Shown: positions 1 through 8,813, numbered from the stretch's first letter. The stretch is 64,000 bases of DNA from Shimia sp. R9_2 (GCF_017743735.1 NZ_JAGHRO010000009.1:1-64000); one strand, 5' to 3'. Notes: generated from the sequence alone by a model not told the origin. Numbers and translations are program-made.

Positions 1-100
1 TCAAAAACTTTCTTGCAAAAATAAACAATATCAATGACTTAACCACACGCAACCACGCCAGAAATCCCACAAACCATACCCAAATCCCAACAAATCAACC

Positions 101-109
101 TTATCCACA
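101..109 (+). promoter_or_regulatory. DnaA box, consensus TTATCCACA
   Basis: Exact match to the consensus DnaA box. A second site with two mismatches, TAACCCACA, follows at 113-121. Two further exact boxes occur in the origin region near 15.3 kb, so DnaA binding is plausible at both places. Confidence 0.5.
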
Positions 110-120
110 GAATAACCCAC

Positions 121-150
121 AGACTCGACGAAAGACTCGCTGAAGACTCG
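121..150 (+). repeat. Three phased AGACTCG direct repeats
   Basis: AGACTCG occurs at 121-127, 133-139 and 144-150, about one helical turn apart, the last two followed by a shared CT. Phased short repeats next to a DnaA box are typical of iterons or centromere sites. Function is inference. Confidence 0.45.
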
Positions 151-202
151 CTCCAAAATCAGAACGATCTCCCGAAACACACCGCGCAACACCAAACTCA
201 AA

Positions 203-235
203 CGTCGGTATCGCGTCGGTAACGCATACGTATCG
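203..235 (+). repeat. Three 11-bp tandem repeats
   Basis: CGTCGGTATCG, CGTCGGTAACG and CATACGTATCG lie head to tail. The first two differ at one base; the third keeps the TATCG end. The 11-bp period again matches one DNA turn. Could be a protein-binding array; nothing more can be said. Confidence 0.45.
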
Positions 236-298
236 CGGAGGTGGAATAATCGGACTGCAGGACCCAACGCACGCTGAGAGGCGAAAACCGCAACTGGG

Positions 299-1279
299 TT
301 ATTTGGAAGAAATGGGGATGTCCATTTTCAGGCTGGGCACACCGAGACCGGCTGGGGCCTTTGGCATACGGCCTGCCGCGCGCACGGCTTTGAGGGCGGC
401 TTGATCCAATCGGGTGTTACCGGAGCTCTTTAATAGAGAGATGCCGGAGACCTTGCCGTCTGCAGAAACGGTGATCCGCACAAAGGCTTTGCCTTTGCCC
501 ACACCACGGGGGGCGCGTTGGGCAATGCGGGCGCGCACTGACTGGGCCCATTTGCGGGCGAGGCTTTTGCGTTTGGCGTTGGACACCGAAGCGGTCTGTT
601 CATCGCCGTTTTTGCCTTTGGCGGTTTTGCCGCCTTCGCCCTGTGCACGCCGTGCGTTGATCTGAATGGAGTCTGTGGCCGATTGCGCGGCTTTCTTCTC
701 CGTCTTCTTCTTCTCAGGTGCCGGAGGCTTTGGCGGCGGGGGCGGAGAGGCCGGTGCCTTGGGCGCGGCTTCTAATACCGGTGCCTCCATGGGCTTGGGC
801 AATTCAGGGGGCGCAGCTCTGGGGGGGACCTGAGATGGGGCCGCCTGAGGAGGGGCCGGTTGCTCCGGGGGCAGCTGTGCCGGAGGGGTCGCCATATCTG
901 ATTGCAGGTTTGGCGCTTGGGCCGCAGGTGTGACGGGCAAAGGCGGGCCATCTGCAGAGGGCAGGTTCAACGCCTGCATTTCACTCATCTGGGGTGAGAC
1001 CTCTGCAGCGGTCACCGGCATTGGCGGCGGCGCGTCTTGCGGCGCGCTGTGTTGTGGCATGGAAAGGTCCATGGCCTCGGGTAGATCAGGCGGCGCATCC
1101 CAGGTTTCCACCAAAGCGGCAATGCTGGCATTGGAGGCCATCATCTGCAGAAGGTCGGCACCTGCATCCCCTGCGCTTTGCAGGCCGCTTTCCAATTGCG
1201 GAGCAAAGAAGGCGAGATGGCCAGCGGTGACGATGCCACCAAACACAAGGGCTTCGGAGGTGATGCGCGCCAATCTCAT
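299..1279 (-). CDS. tonB: TonB family energy transducer
   Basis: 326 residues with the classical TonB layout. A hydrophobic N-terminal anchor at about residues 10-30 is followed by a long proline-rich spacer (about 60-190), then a lysine-rich stretch. The C-terminal domain (about 240-326) carries the TonB-type pattern with ISLLKSSGNTRLDQAAL. It should couple the proton motive force, through ExbB/ExbD, to the heme receptor encoded divergently at 6769. Its start overlaps the end of the second exbD by 4 bp, so it is the last gene of the hmu-exb-tonB run. Family assignment is firm; a dedicated role in heme uptake is inferred from position. Confidence 0.88.
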   Translation of the reverse strand: MRLARITSEALVFGGIVTAGHLAFFAPQLESGLQSAGDAGADLLQMMASNASIAALVETWDAPPDLPEAMDLSMPQHSAPQDAPPPMPVTAAEVSPQMSEMQALNLPSADGPPLPVTPAAQAPNLQSDMATPPAQLPPEQPAPPQAAPSQVPPRAAPPELPKPMEAPVLEAAPKAPASPPPPPKPPAPEKKKTEKKAAQSATDSIQINARRAQGEGGKTAKGKNGDEQTASVSNAKRKSLARKWAQSVRARIAQRAPRGVGKGKAFVRITVSADGKVSGISLLKSSGNTRLDQAALKAVRAAGRMPKAPAGLGVPSLKMDIPISSK

Positions 1280-1659
1280 TGCAGGGCCGACACCAGTTTG
1301 AGATCCCGTACGCCTGCTGCCGCGAGTTTTGGCAGAAGTGCTGCGATCTCCTGTGCGGAGACGGCGCGATCTGCGCGCAGCATCAGGGGCTCATTTTCGG
1401 GATAATCGGTCAATGCGGCGAGAACATCCGCCTCGCCGCGTGCCTCCTGATACGCCAGCTCCCCTTCTGCGGAGACATGCAAGATGGCCTGACCGTCTGC
1501 GGGTGTGTCCAAATCGGCAGCGGGCGGGGAGACTTCGAAAGGTTCCGGCGGCGTGATCTGCGCGGTCATCAGAAAGAAGATCAGCAACAGGAAGACCACG
1601 TTGATCATCGGGATCACACTTTCGGCGGCGGCACGTTTGGGGGCTGTCGCAATGCGCAT
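1276..1659 (-). CDS. exbD: ExbD/TolR family protein (second copy)
   Basis: 127 residues. A single membrane segment (about 15-35, NVVFLLLIFFLMTAQI) is preceded by SVIPMINVVF, which carries the ExbD/TolR aspartate region with Asn at the usual Asp position (PMIN rather than PMID). The periplasmic domain follows. It is one of two adjacent exbD-type genes, the other starting at 2042. The Asn replacement of the proton-relay Asp is visible in the sequence and suggests the two copies are not equivalent; they may form a heteromeric ExbD pair. Start overlaps tonB and is 5 bp from the upstream exbD stop. Confidence 0.85.
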   Translation of the reverse strand: MRIATAPKRAAAESVIPMINVVFLLLIFFLMTAQITPPEPFEVSPPAADLDTPADGQAILHVSAEGELAYQEARGEADVLAALTDYPENEPLMLRADRAVSAQEIAALLPKLAAAGVRDLKLVSALQ

Positions 1660-1664
1660 GAGGG

Positions 1665-2042
1665 TTACTCCACCAGAACCAATGTTTCATATCCGGCATC
1701 AGACAGGCGCTGCATCACATCCACGACGCGCTGCAGATCGGCCTCGTCGCGCGCGCGCACCACAATGGCGTCGCTGTGTGAGAGCATCATGGTGCCCAGT
1801 TCCGCCAGCAGATCTTCGACCGGTGTGGCCACCCCGTTTAGGCTGACACTTTCGGGGCGCACTTCGACCAGTCGCGGCGGGCCTTCATAGGGGCGATCAG
1901 AGGCAGCACTGAGCGGCAGCGGGATTTCCATTTCCTGCCCAAAGCGCGAGGCCAGCATGAAAAACACCAGCAACAGAAAGACCACGTCGATCATCGGTGT
2001 CAGGCTGGGCCTGCGGCGCGTGGGGGCAGCGGCGAATTTCAT
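1665..2042 (-). CDS. exbD: ExbD/TolR family protein (first copy)
   Basis: 125 residues. The N-terminus reads SLTPMIDVVFLLLVFFML, giving the canonical ExbD transmembrane segment with the essential Asp retained, followed by a periplasmic domain ending in LVLVE. It lies one base from the exbB stop and 5 bp before the second exbD. With ExbB it forms the proton channel that energises TonB. Compared with its neighbour it is the copy that keeps the catalytic Asp. Confidence 0.9.
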   Translation of the reverse strand: MKFAAAPTRRRPSLTPMIDVVFLLLVFFMLASRFGQEMEIPLPLSAASDRPYEGPPRLVEVRPESVSLNGVATPVEDLLAELGTMMLSHSDAIVVRARDEADLQRVVDVMQRLSDAGYETLVLVE

Positions 2043-2043
2043 C

Positions 2044-2709
2044 TTATTCCGCCGCCATCAGCTGCGTGCTGTTGTCTTTGCCGCTGGTGAGAATGCGGGT
2101 GGCCGCATCTTCCATATCTTCTTGTGAGCGCGTGACCACGGATTCAAACCATGTGAGCGCGATGGAGGCCGGGATGGCCACAGCCATTCCGGCGGCGGTG
2201 GTCAAAAGCGCTTCCCAGATGCCCCCGGCCAAAGCGGCGGGATCGGCGCGCGAGCCTGCCTGTTGCAGGGTTTGGAAGGCGGCGATCATGCCAAGCACTG
2301 TGCCCAGAAGCCCAAGCAGCGGCGCGATGGTAGCAATCAGTTCAAGCGCGCGCAGGCCGCTGCGGCCATCCGCCAGCTTGCGGCGCGCAACCCGTTCGAT
2401 CTCTTCACGTTGCTCTTCGGGCGAGAGCCGCCCCTCAGCACAGACCTGCATGGCGGCATTGGCCACAACCGCGCGCAGGGAGCGCCGACCGTTGAGCACC
2501 GAAAGCGCGCCTTTGCGGTCTCCCTTGGTCCAGAGGGTCACAGCGTATTCGGTTTTCTCCCCCGCCCAGGCCCCGAGCAGCAGCAGACGCCAGATTTTCC
2601 AGAGGATCAGCGCGCCAGTGATGACCGACAGCGCCGAGATGGCCCAGATTGCCGGGCCACCCTGCTCCAGAAACGCCAGAGCTTCCAACCAACGAGACTC
2701 AAGATGCAT
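2044..2709 (-). CDS. exbB: ExbB/TolQ/MotA proton channel protein
   Basis: 221 residues with three expected membrane segments: about 20-45 (IWAISALSVITGALILW), about 125-150 (IATIAPLLGLLGTVLGMI) and about 165-190 (LLTTAAGMAVAIPASIAL). The APLLGLLGTVLGMI and GMAVAIP stretches are characteristic of the MotA/TolQ/ExbB family. It follows hmuV after 51 bp and precedes two exbD genes, making an energising module within a heme uptake locus. TolQ is an alternative name by family, but the heme genes and TonB favour ExbB. Confidence 0.9.
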   Translation of the reverse strand: MHLESRWLEALAFLEQGGPAIWAISALSVITGALILWKIWRLLLLGAWAGEKTEYAVTLWTKGDRKGALSVLNGRRSLRAVVANAAMQVCAEGRLSPEEQREEIERVARRKLADGRSGLRALELIATIAPLLGLLGTVLGMIAAFQTLQQAGSRADPAALAGGIWEALLTTAAGMAVAIPASIALTWFESVVTRSQEDMEDAATRILTSGKDNSTQLMAAE

Positions 2710-2760
2710 GGTATCTGTCCTTATTCATTGCGGCGCATTCCCTATAAGGCGCTTGCCGCC

Positions 2761-3537
2761 TCACGCCTGCGCCACATGGGGCAATAAGAAGGTGCCGGAG
2801 GGCGGCGTGGTGTTGACCTGAACCGCGCAGTGGTAGGCTTGGCTCAGCAAGGTGTTGGTGAAGACCGCTTCCGGCGTGCCTTGCGCGAGAATGCGGCCGT
2901 CGCTGATCAGGGCGACGTCATCGGCAAACATGGCGGTGAGATTGAGATCATGCATCACCGCCACAACGCCGCCGCCCGCATCGGCAAAATCGCGGGCGAT
3001 CTGCATCACCAGAAGCTGGTGGCCGATGTCGAGCGCGGAGACCGGCTCGTCCAGAAACAGCCAGCGCGGGGTGTTGTTGTGCATCGGCTCCCAGACCTGC
3101 GCCAGAACGCGGGCAAGCTGCACCCGCTGTTGCTCACCACCGGAGAGCTCCTGATAAAAGCGCGCGGCATAGCCGCTGAGGCCGACACGTTCCAAGGCGG
3201 CGGGCACCAGATGCGGGCTGCCGCCAGAGGTGCCGTTCATCAGCCCCAAACGGACCACTTCGGCCACGGTGAAGGGAAAGGCCAGCGGCGTGGCCTGAGG
3301 CAGCACGCCGCGCATGGCGGCAAGCTGCCAGGGTTTGGCTGTGTCGATGTCGGTGCCGTTGAGCAGCACTTTGCCGTCGTGGGGCACTTCGGCGGTCATG
3401 GCTTTCAAGAGCGTGGTTTTGCCGGAGCCGTTGGGGCCGACGATGGCGGTCAACGCGCCGGGGGCGGCATTGAAAGACACATCATGCAGCACGTCGCGGC
3501 GGCCAAAGGTGACGGTGATATTTGTGGCTGAGAGCAT
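2761..3537 (-). CDS. hmuV: Hemin ABC transporter ATP-binding protein HmuV
   Basis: 258 residues, the usual length. Walker A is GPNGSGKTT near residues 34-42, the ABC signature is LSGGEQQRVQ near 130, and Walker B is WLFLDEP near 160, followed by the H-loop MHDLN. It powers heme import across the inner membrane with HmuU (permease) and HmuT (periplasmic binding protein). It begins 3 bp after the hmuU stop. The permuted order S-T-U-V is that seen in other Rhodobacteraceae and Rhizobiales heme loci. Confidence 0.93.
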   Translation of the reverse strand: MLSATNITVTFGRRDVLHDVSFNAAPGALTAIVGPNGSGKTTLLKAMTAEVPHDGKVLLNGTDIDTAKPWQLAAMRGVLPQATPLAFPFTVAEVVRLGLMNGTSGGSPHLVPAALERVGLSGYAARFYQELSGGEQQRVQLARVLAQVWEPMHNNTPRWLFLDEPVSALDIGHQLLVMQIARDFADAGGGVVAVMHDLNLTAMFADDVALISDGRILAQGTPEAVFTNTLLSQAYHCAVQVNTTPPSGTFLLPHVAQA

Positions 3538-3540
3538 GGC

Positions 3541-4617
3541 TTACATATCCACGAGGCCGCGGCGGCGCAGCAGGATCCAGAGGAAGAAGGGGCCACCGAT
3601 GACGGCCATGATGATGCCGATGGGCAATTCGGCGGGCGCGATGATCATGCGGCTGATGATGTCGGCCACCAGCAGGAGCGTGGCCCCCAAGAGCGCGGAG
3701 TTGCGCAACAGATAAGTGTGGTCGGGCCCCACAGCGAGGCGCAGAAGATGTGGCACCACAATGCCGACAAAGCCGATGCCACCGCTGACCGCGACAGCTG
3801 CGCCCACGGCCGCGGCGACCGCAAGGATGGCGACGTTTTTGGTGCGCTGCACGTCGATGCCCATGTGGCTGGCGGCGGCTTCGCCAAGCGCCAGACCGTT
3901 GAGGCCTTTGGCAATGAAAGGCGTGGCAATCAGGGCGGCCAGCATCAGCGGCAGGGCGGCAAAGAGTTTGGACCATGTGGCCCCGGCAATGGAGCCCATG
4001 CCCCAGAAGGTGAGTGTGCGCAGTTGGGCGTCATCGGCGATATAGATCAATACGCCGCCAACAGCGCCGGTCAGCGCCCCAAGACCGATCCCCGCCAGCA
4101 GCATGGTGGCGACAGAGGTGCGCCCCTTGCGAGTGGAGACATGATAGAGGATCAGGGTCATGGCCCAGCTGCCCGCAAAGGCAGCAATCGGCACAATGTA
4201 ATAGCCAAGCGCGGCGCTGATCGCGACGGGCAACAGGCCGCCAAGCACGATGGCGACGATGGCCCCGAAGGCAGCACCGGCGCTGACGCCGATCAGGCCG
4301 GGGTCAGCCAATGGGTTGCGAAAGAGCCCCTGCATGGTTGCGCCGGACACCGCAAGGGCGGCGCCAACCGCCACGCCCATCAAGGTGCGCGGCAGGCGGA
4401 TGTCCCAGAGCACGACGCGCTCGCGCAGCTCAAGCTCTTCGCCGCGGGCCAGATCCCAGAGCGCCTGCCAGAGCGAGGTGCCCGATGCGCCGATGGCGAG
4501 AGAGGCCAGCATGGCAAGCAGCAGACCACCCACCAGCACCAAAGTGAGCCGATGGGCGCGCAGGCTGCGGTCGCCCTCAAGGGCAGTCGCAGCTGGGGAG
4601 TGCAGTGCGAAGGCCAT
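3541..4617 (-). CDS. hmuU: Hemin ABC transporter permease HmuU
   Basis: 358 residues of the FecCD/BtuC permease family, with about nine to ten hydrophobic segments from about 28 to 350. Recognisable family stretches include RLPRTLMGVAVGAALAVSG and RNPLADPGLIGVSAGAAFGA near residues 75-120, and GIGFVGIVVPHLLRL near 275. It forms the transmembrane path for heme. The start codon shares one base with the hmuT stop, showing translational coupling. Confidence 0.92.
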   Translation of the reverse strand: MAFALHSPAATALEGDRSLRAHRLTLVLVGGLLLAMLASLAIGASGTSLWQALWDLARGEELELRERVVLWDIRLPRTLMGVAVGAALAVSGATMQGLFRNPLADPGLIGVSAGAAFGAIVAIVLGGLLPVAISAALGYYIVPIAAFAGSWAMTLILYHVSTRKGRTSVATMLLAGIGLGALTGAVGGVLIYIADDAQLRTLTFWGMGSIAGATWSKLFAALPLMLAALIATPFIAKGLNGLALGEAAASHMGIDVQRTKNVAILAVAAAVGAAVAVSGGIGFVGIVVPHLLRLAVGPDHTYLLRNSALLGATLLLVADIISRMIIAPAELPIGIIMAVIGGPFFLWILLRRRGLVDM

Positions 4618-5486
4618 CAGCTTTCAAGGTCCGCCAAAGCGTCGGCCAGCTCGGAAATCGCCTGCGCGGTGCGGACGGAAAAGCCAAGCAGCAACATGCC
4701 ATCCATACGCACCACCGCCTCGTTGAGCGCGGCCGGCGTCTGGCCAATGGCAGGATGGGCGCGCAGGGTTTCATTGCTGGCGCTGTGATCGCCCTGACGG
4801 CCCATCATCAGAATGACCTCGGCCCCGCTGGTGGCGATGGCTTCGTCGGTCATGGGTTTGAAGCCTTCAAAACCGGTGGCGGCGTTCTGGCCACCAGCGA
4901 GCGAGATGATCGCATCCGCGCTGGTGTTGGTGCCAGCCGCCATCACGCGGCCCCCTGCGGCGGACAGGATAAAGAGCACTTTGGGGCGGTGGGTGGTATC
5001 AACTTTGGCAAGCGCCTCAGCGATGGCCGCGTCGGTTTGAGCCGCCAGCGCCTCGCCTTTCTCCTGAACACCGAGGATTCCGGCCACGGTGAGGATCTTT
5101 TCGCTGATCGCTTCGCGGGTGAAGCCGTCGTTGATTTCGGCCACGGGAATGGCGGCCTCGCGCAGAAGTTCCATGGTTTCCAGCGGACCAGCGCCCGCCT
5201 CACTGATGATCAGATCAGGATTGACCGACAAGAGGCCTTCCGGGGACAGGCGGCGGATGTAGCCCACATCGGGCAGATCGCGTGCCTCAGCCGGGAAGTT
5301 GGAGGTGGTGTCACGCGCAACAAGGCGGTCTTCTTCCTCAAGCGCGTAGACGATTTCGGTGACCGCGCCGCCAACCGCGACAATGCGGGAGGCTGGTTCA
5401 TCCGCCTGCAAGGTGGTGCCCAGCAGGATCGCCAGTGCGCCCGCCATCACAGACTGTGTGGCCGCTATTCCGCTCAACTTCATCAT
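4617..5486 (-). CDS. hmuT: Periplasmic hemin-binding protein HmuT
   Basis: 289 residues. The first 25 or so form a signal peptide ending near LQADEP. The rest is a class III periplasmic binding protein (TroA/FecB superfamily), with SRIVAVGGAVTEIVYALEEE at the start of the mature domain and the TSNFP and PDVGYIRRLSPEGLLS stretches common to heme-binding HmuT/PhuT. It passes heme to HmuUV. It overlaps hmuS by 4 bp upstream and hmuU by 1 bp downstream. Cyanocobalamin or siderophore binding is the general family alternative, but the locus argues for heme. Confidence 0.9.
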   Translation of the reverse strand: MMKLSGIAATQSVMAGALAILLGTTLQADEPASRIVAVGGAVTEIVYALEEEDRLVARDTTSNFPAEARDLPDVGYIRRLSPEGLLSVNPDLIISEAGAGPLETMELLREAAIPVAEINDGFTREAISEKILTVAGILGVQEKGEALAAQTDAAIAEALAKVDTTHRPKVLFILSAAGGRVMAAGTNTSADAIISLAGGQNAATGFEGFKPMTDEAIATSGAEVILMMGRQGDHSASNETLRAHPAIGQTPAALNEAVVRMDGMLLLGFSVRTAQAISELADALADLES

Positions 5487-6535
5487 GCCGGAACCTCCGC
5501 AAAGCTGTCTTCAAGATCGGCCATCAGGGCATTCCAGCCCGCCGCCGCATCGTCATCACGCAGCACACCGAAGAATTGCGCAATCAACGCGCCCTCGGCG
5601 TCAAAGGCCTCGACCGAGATAGCCGGCCCGCGACGGGTGCTTTTGGTGACCGCATAGACCTCGGCGATGTGGTCCTTGCGCAGATGCAGATCGTGGCCGG
5701 GATCAAGCACATTGATCCATGGGCCCATTTCCACAATGCGCGACACCGGGCCGGTGTGAATTTCGATGCAGCCCGCATTGCCGACGAAGATCATCACCGG
5801 CACTTCTTTCTCAGACGCGCGGTGCAGCAACGCTTCGACGGATTTGGGCGCAAGCGACCGGGCATAAGGCGCGCCCGCAATGCGGTAGGCCCCAAGACGG
5901 TTCATCTTCATTTTACGGGTGAGCTGCATGAACTGATGGGTGTCGGTAAGCTTGTCCCACTCCGCGCGCAGCTTATCAGCTTTCTCCGCATCGCCCTTCG
6001 CGCCCTCAACAGGCTTGCGCGGCTCGACGGTCAACGCATCGGATTGCTCAGACAGTTTCAGATCCGCAACAATCGCGTCCCAGTCTTGTGTGTTGGAGGC
6101 CTCGCGCAGGTGGACCTTGTGCACCGCATCACCAGCCGCATCAAACACCTGAATGGAGCGCTTCACGCCTTTGTCGGTGGACTTCTCCACGGCAAAGGCA
6201 TGTTTCCAGTGGCCGGGGAACATGCGCAGGTCGATCTCTTCATTGACCACCAACGCCGCGTGGTCGCCTGACCGGTAGTTGGCATATTCGCCCACCTTCT
6301 CGATCACGCAGGAGCGGTTGCGGGTCAGGGCCATCACCTCGCCCAGACGCTCAAAGGCGGCAAACAGCGGATCCAGCTCTGCGGTCACGCAGGTCACGCC
6401 CTCGCCAACATGGGCGGCCATCAGCTCCGCTTCGGAAATGCCAAGCTGGTCTGCGAGGTCACGCTCCCGAAGGGTGCTGTGTTCTGCGCGAGCGTCGCGG
6501 ATTGCTTGCGGAGTAAGGGCGGAAGTGGCGGCCAT
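5483..6535 (-). CDS. hmuS: Hemin-degrading / heme-trafficking factor HmuS
   Basis: 350 residues, as expected for the HmuS/ChuS/HemS family of two repeated halves. The N-terminal half has VMALTRNRSCVIEKVG and the C-terminal half the matching VPVMIFVGNAGCIEIHTGP and MGPWINVLDPGHDLHLR. Family members bind cytoplasmic heme and release iron or pass heme on. It is the first gene of the leftward heme operon and starts 233 bp from the divergent receptor gene, so both are probably controlled from that intergenic region. Confidence 0.93.
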   Translation of the reverse strand: MAATSALTPQAIRDARAEHSTLRERDLADQLGISEAELMAAHVGEGVTCVTAELDPLFAAFERLGEVMALTRNRSCVIEKVGEYANYRSGDHAALVVNEEIDLRMFPGHWKHAFAVEKSTDKGVKRSIQVFDAAGDAVHKVHLREASNTQDWDAIVADLKLSEQSDALTVEPRKPVEGAKGDAEKADKLRAEWDKLTDTHQFMQLTRKMKMNRLGAYRIAGAPYARSLAPKSVEALLHRASEKEVPVMIFVGNAGCIEIHTGPVSRIVEMGPWINVLDPGHDLHLRKDHIAEVYAVTKSTRRGPAISVEAFDAEGALIAQFFGVLRDDDAAAGWNALMADLEDSFAEVPA

Positions 6536-6631
6536 AGTGCGCGCTCCTGTCAGTCGTCAAGGCGTAAAGGTCTGGAGACAGGCTGGCGTGTGCAGAATAG
6601 TCACAGGGAGCTGGCGTCGGTGATCGAGTTG

Positions 6632-6661
6632 AATCACATTGTTGACAGAAATAGTGTGATT
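6632..6661. promoter_or_regulatory. Inverted repeat in hmuS-hmuR intergenic region
   Basis: AATCACA at 6632-6638 is matched by TGTGATT at 6655-6661, a perfect 7-bp inverted repeat. It encloses TTGACA at 6642-6647, which could be the -35 of hmuR with TAACGA 17 bp further. An iron- or heme-responsive repressor here would control both divergent units. No perfect classical Fur box was seen. Confidence 0.45.
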
Positions 6662-6768
6662 TATTAACGAGCGCAAGTCGTTCGCCGGAGAGCGAACAGA
6701 CTCACTCAACAAGTCGTCGCCAGCCTCCCCCGCCAGCATCTTGAAAAGACTATTGGAAGGGGATTTCC

Positions 6769-8796
6769 ATGTTTGCCTGCACCTCTCGCAGAGCAGCACT
6801 GCTCTGCAGTGCCGCGCTCATTTCAACCACATCCGTCATGGCGCAAGACAGCCTGGGCGACGGTGTTCTGGACGGCGTGACCGACGGTATCATTCTGCTT
6901 GATGAAATTGTGCTGAAACGCTCCAAGCGCGACATTCAAACGGACACGGCCAACTCCATCACTGTTATTGAACAGGAAGAGATTGATGACCGTCAGGCCA
7001 CCACCGTTGCCGAGCTGATCGACAGTGTGCCCGGTGTGACCCTGATCAACGGTGCAACGCCACAAGGCTCCGGCATCAATATCCGTGGCTTTGGCGCAAA
7101 CAGCACCTTTGGCAGCGACCAGAAAGTTCTGATCCAGGTGGACGGCGCCTCTGTTGGCTCCGAAGAGCTATACCGGATCAGCACCCAGCTGTTCACCGAC
7201 CCGGCGCTTTATAAAGAAGTCTCTGTTCTGCGCGGTCTGGGCGGCTCTTTTGAATATGGCTCCGGTGCCATCGGCGGTGTGGTTCTGTTGGAAACCAAAG
7301 ACGCTTCTGATTTCACCGGTGGTGAAGTTGGCTTCAAGTTCCGCCAAACCCTGCAAGGCAACTCCAACGGCAGCGGGTTCTCAAGCTCCTCCATTCTGGC
7401 CTGGCAGCCAACTGAGAATTTCGAGGTGCTCGGCAACTTTACCTACAGCGAGCAAAAAAACCAGAAAGATGGTGCTGGCGAAATCATCGGGAACTCTGCG
7501 TTTGAACTGCCGTCTTATGCGCTCAAAATGCGCGGCGTTTTTGGGGACGATCTCTCCCACCGTCTGGAGCTTAGCCTGAGCCACACCAACTCGTCTGAAA
7601 AAGACGTGCCATACGACAGCTTTGGCACCACCACTGATGCCTTTGGCAACGTGGACCGGGATCTGGAAAACACCATTGGCGTGCTGACCTATGGCTACAA
7701 TCCGGCGGACAATGACCTGATCGATCTGGAAGTGAAGCTGAGCTACTCCGATCAGACCATTGACCAGAGCTATGTGGCGGGGTCGTCCTCTCTGGAAGGC
7801 ACGCCAAGCTTCCCGTTCCTTGAGCCTCTTGTCGAAGCCGATCACCAGTATGAAACCACCAAGCTGCTGGTGAAGAACACCTCGCTGTTCAGCACCGGGC
7901 AGGCCACACACGATATGCGCTACGGTGTTGAACTCAGCCGTCGCGATCGTCTGGATGCGTCTTCTGCGCCGGGCGGCACCGATGACCGGATTGCTGTGTT
8001 CGTCGTGGATGACATCGACTTTGGCAACGGGCTGACCCTGACGCCGGGTGTGCGCTTTGAGGATCAGACCATTGAGGGCAACGGTTCTGCAGCTGGAAAA
8101 TATGACAACAGCGCCCTGATGGGCGGCGTGTCTGCGCAGTATAAATTCGCCAGCGGCTGGTCGGTTTTGGGCAGCGTGGGCTACACCGAGAGCATGCCGA
8201 TTATTGATGACCTCGGCACGCCGGTCTTCATGACCCAGAGCGAAAAAGCACGCAACTATGAGATTGGCACCTCCTATGCCAACACCGGTGTGTTCCGCGA
8301 ACAGGACAGCATCGCGTTTAAGGCAACCGTGTATCAGACCGACATCTGGGACATCACCTCTTACCGCAACGTGGACAGCGTGGAACTGACCGGTATCGAG
8401 CTTGAAGGCCGTTACGCGCTGGAGAGTGGTTTTTATGCGGATGTGAACGCCAACTTCCAGGATGGCGACGAGATCCGCACCAATGGCGATGTGCTGGACT
8501 GGCGCAACCTGCCTGCTGATCAGCTGCGCCTGACACTTGGTAAGCGCTTTGACCGCAAGTGGGATCTCAGCTGGGAAATGGTGGCCAATGCCGAAACCGA
8601 GGTCAACGGCAGCGAGGCCCCGGGCTATGTGGTGCACAATCTGCGTGCCACCTATCGCCCGCAGGAAGGCGCCTTTGAAGGGCTGGAAGTGCGCATGGGT
8701 CTGGAGAACGCCTTTGACAAACTCTACACCCCCTACCTTGCCACCCGCCCGGCGCCGGGCCGGACCCTTAAGGTCTCGCTGGCAAAAACCTTCTAA
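6769..8796 (+). CDS. hmuR: TonB-dependent heme receptor HmuR
   Basis: 675 residues. A signal peptide (about 1-25, ending VMAQDS) precedes a TonB-box-like DEIVLK near 43, a plug domain (about 55-170, with TVAELIDSVPGVTLINGA and NIRGFG) and an outer-membrane beta-barrel ending in SLAKTF, with terminal Phe as required for barrel assembly. It imports heme using TonB. Canonical FRAP and NPNL heme-receptor motifs are not visible, so heme specificity rests on the operon. A start at 6769 is supported by AAGGGG just upstream. It is transcribed away from hmuS. Confidence 0.9.
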   Translation: MFACTSRRAALLCSAALISTTSVMAQDSLGDGVLDGVTDGIILLDEIVLKRSKRDIQTDTANSITVIEQEEIDDRQATTVAELIDSVPGVTLINGATPQGSGINIRGFGANSTFGSDQKVLIQVDGASVGSEELYRISTQLFTDPALYKEVSVLRGLGGSFEYGSGAIGGVVLLETKDASDFTGGEVGFKFRQTLQGNSNGSGFSSSSILAWQPTENFEVLGNFTYSEQKNQKDGAGEIIGNSAFELPSYALKMRGVFGDDLSHRLELSLSHTNSSEKDVPYDSFGTTTDAFGNVDRDLENTIGVLTYGYNPADNDLIDLEVKLSYSDQTIDQSYVAGSSSLEGTPSFPFLEPLVEADHQYETTKLLVKNTSLFSTGQATHDMRYGVELSRRDRLDASSAPGGTDDRIAVFVVDDIDFGNGLTLTPGVRFEDQTIEGNGSAAGKYDNSALMGGVSAQYKFASGWSVLGSVGYTESMPIIDDLGTPVFMTQSEKARNYEIGTSYANTGVFREQDSIAFKATVYQTDIWDITSYRNVDSVELTGIELEGRYALESGFYADVNANFQDGDEIRTNGDVLDWRNLPADQLRLTLGKRFDRKWDLSWEMVANAETEVNGSEAPGYVVHNLRATYRPQEGAFEGLEVRMGLENAFDKLYTPYLATRPAPGRTLKVSLAKTF

Positions 8797-8813
8797 GGTT
8801 TGAGACATAAGAA

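Larger units (their letters stand above)
1..298. other. Non-coding left edge with ori-like repeats
   Basis: No convincing gene lies between the window edge and the tonB stop. The stretch holds a perfect DnaA box (101-109), a degenerate second one (113-121), three copies of AGACTCG spaced 12 and 11 bp apart (121-150), and three 11-bp tandem units (203-235). An open frame at 31-267 on the minus strand has no recognisable product. The repeat content suggests a replication or partition site, but what lies to the left is not visible. Confidence 0.5.

Noticed and set aside
31..267. 78-codon open frame on the minus strand
   Set aside because: It runs through the DnaA box and the phased repeats and has no protein-like pattern.
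7381..8808. 475-codon frame antisense to hmuR
   Set aside because: The sense strand is a clear TonB-dependent receptor with terminal Phe.
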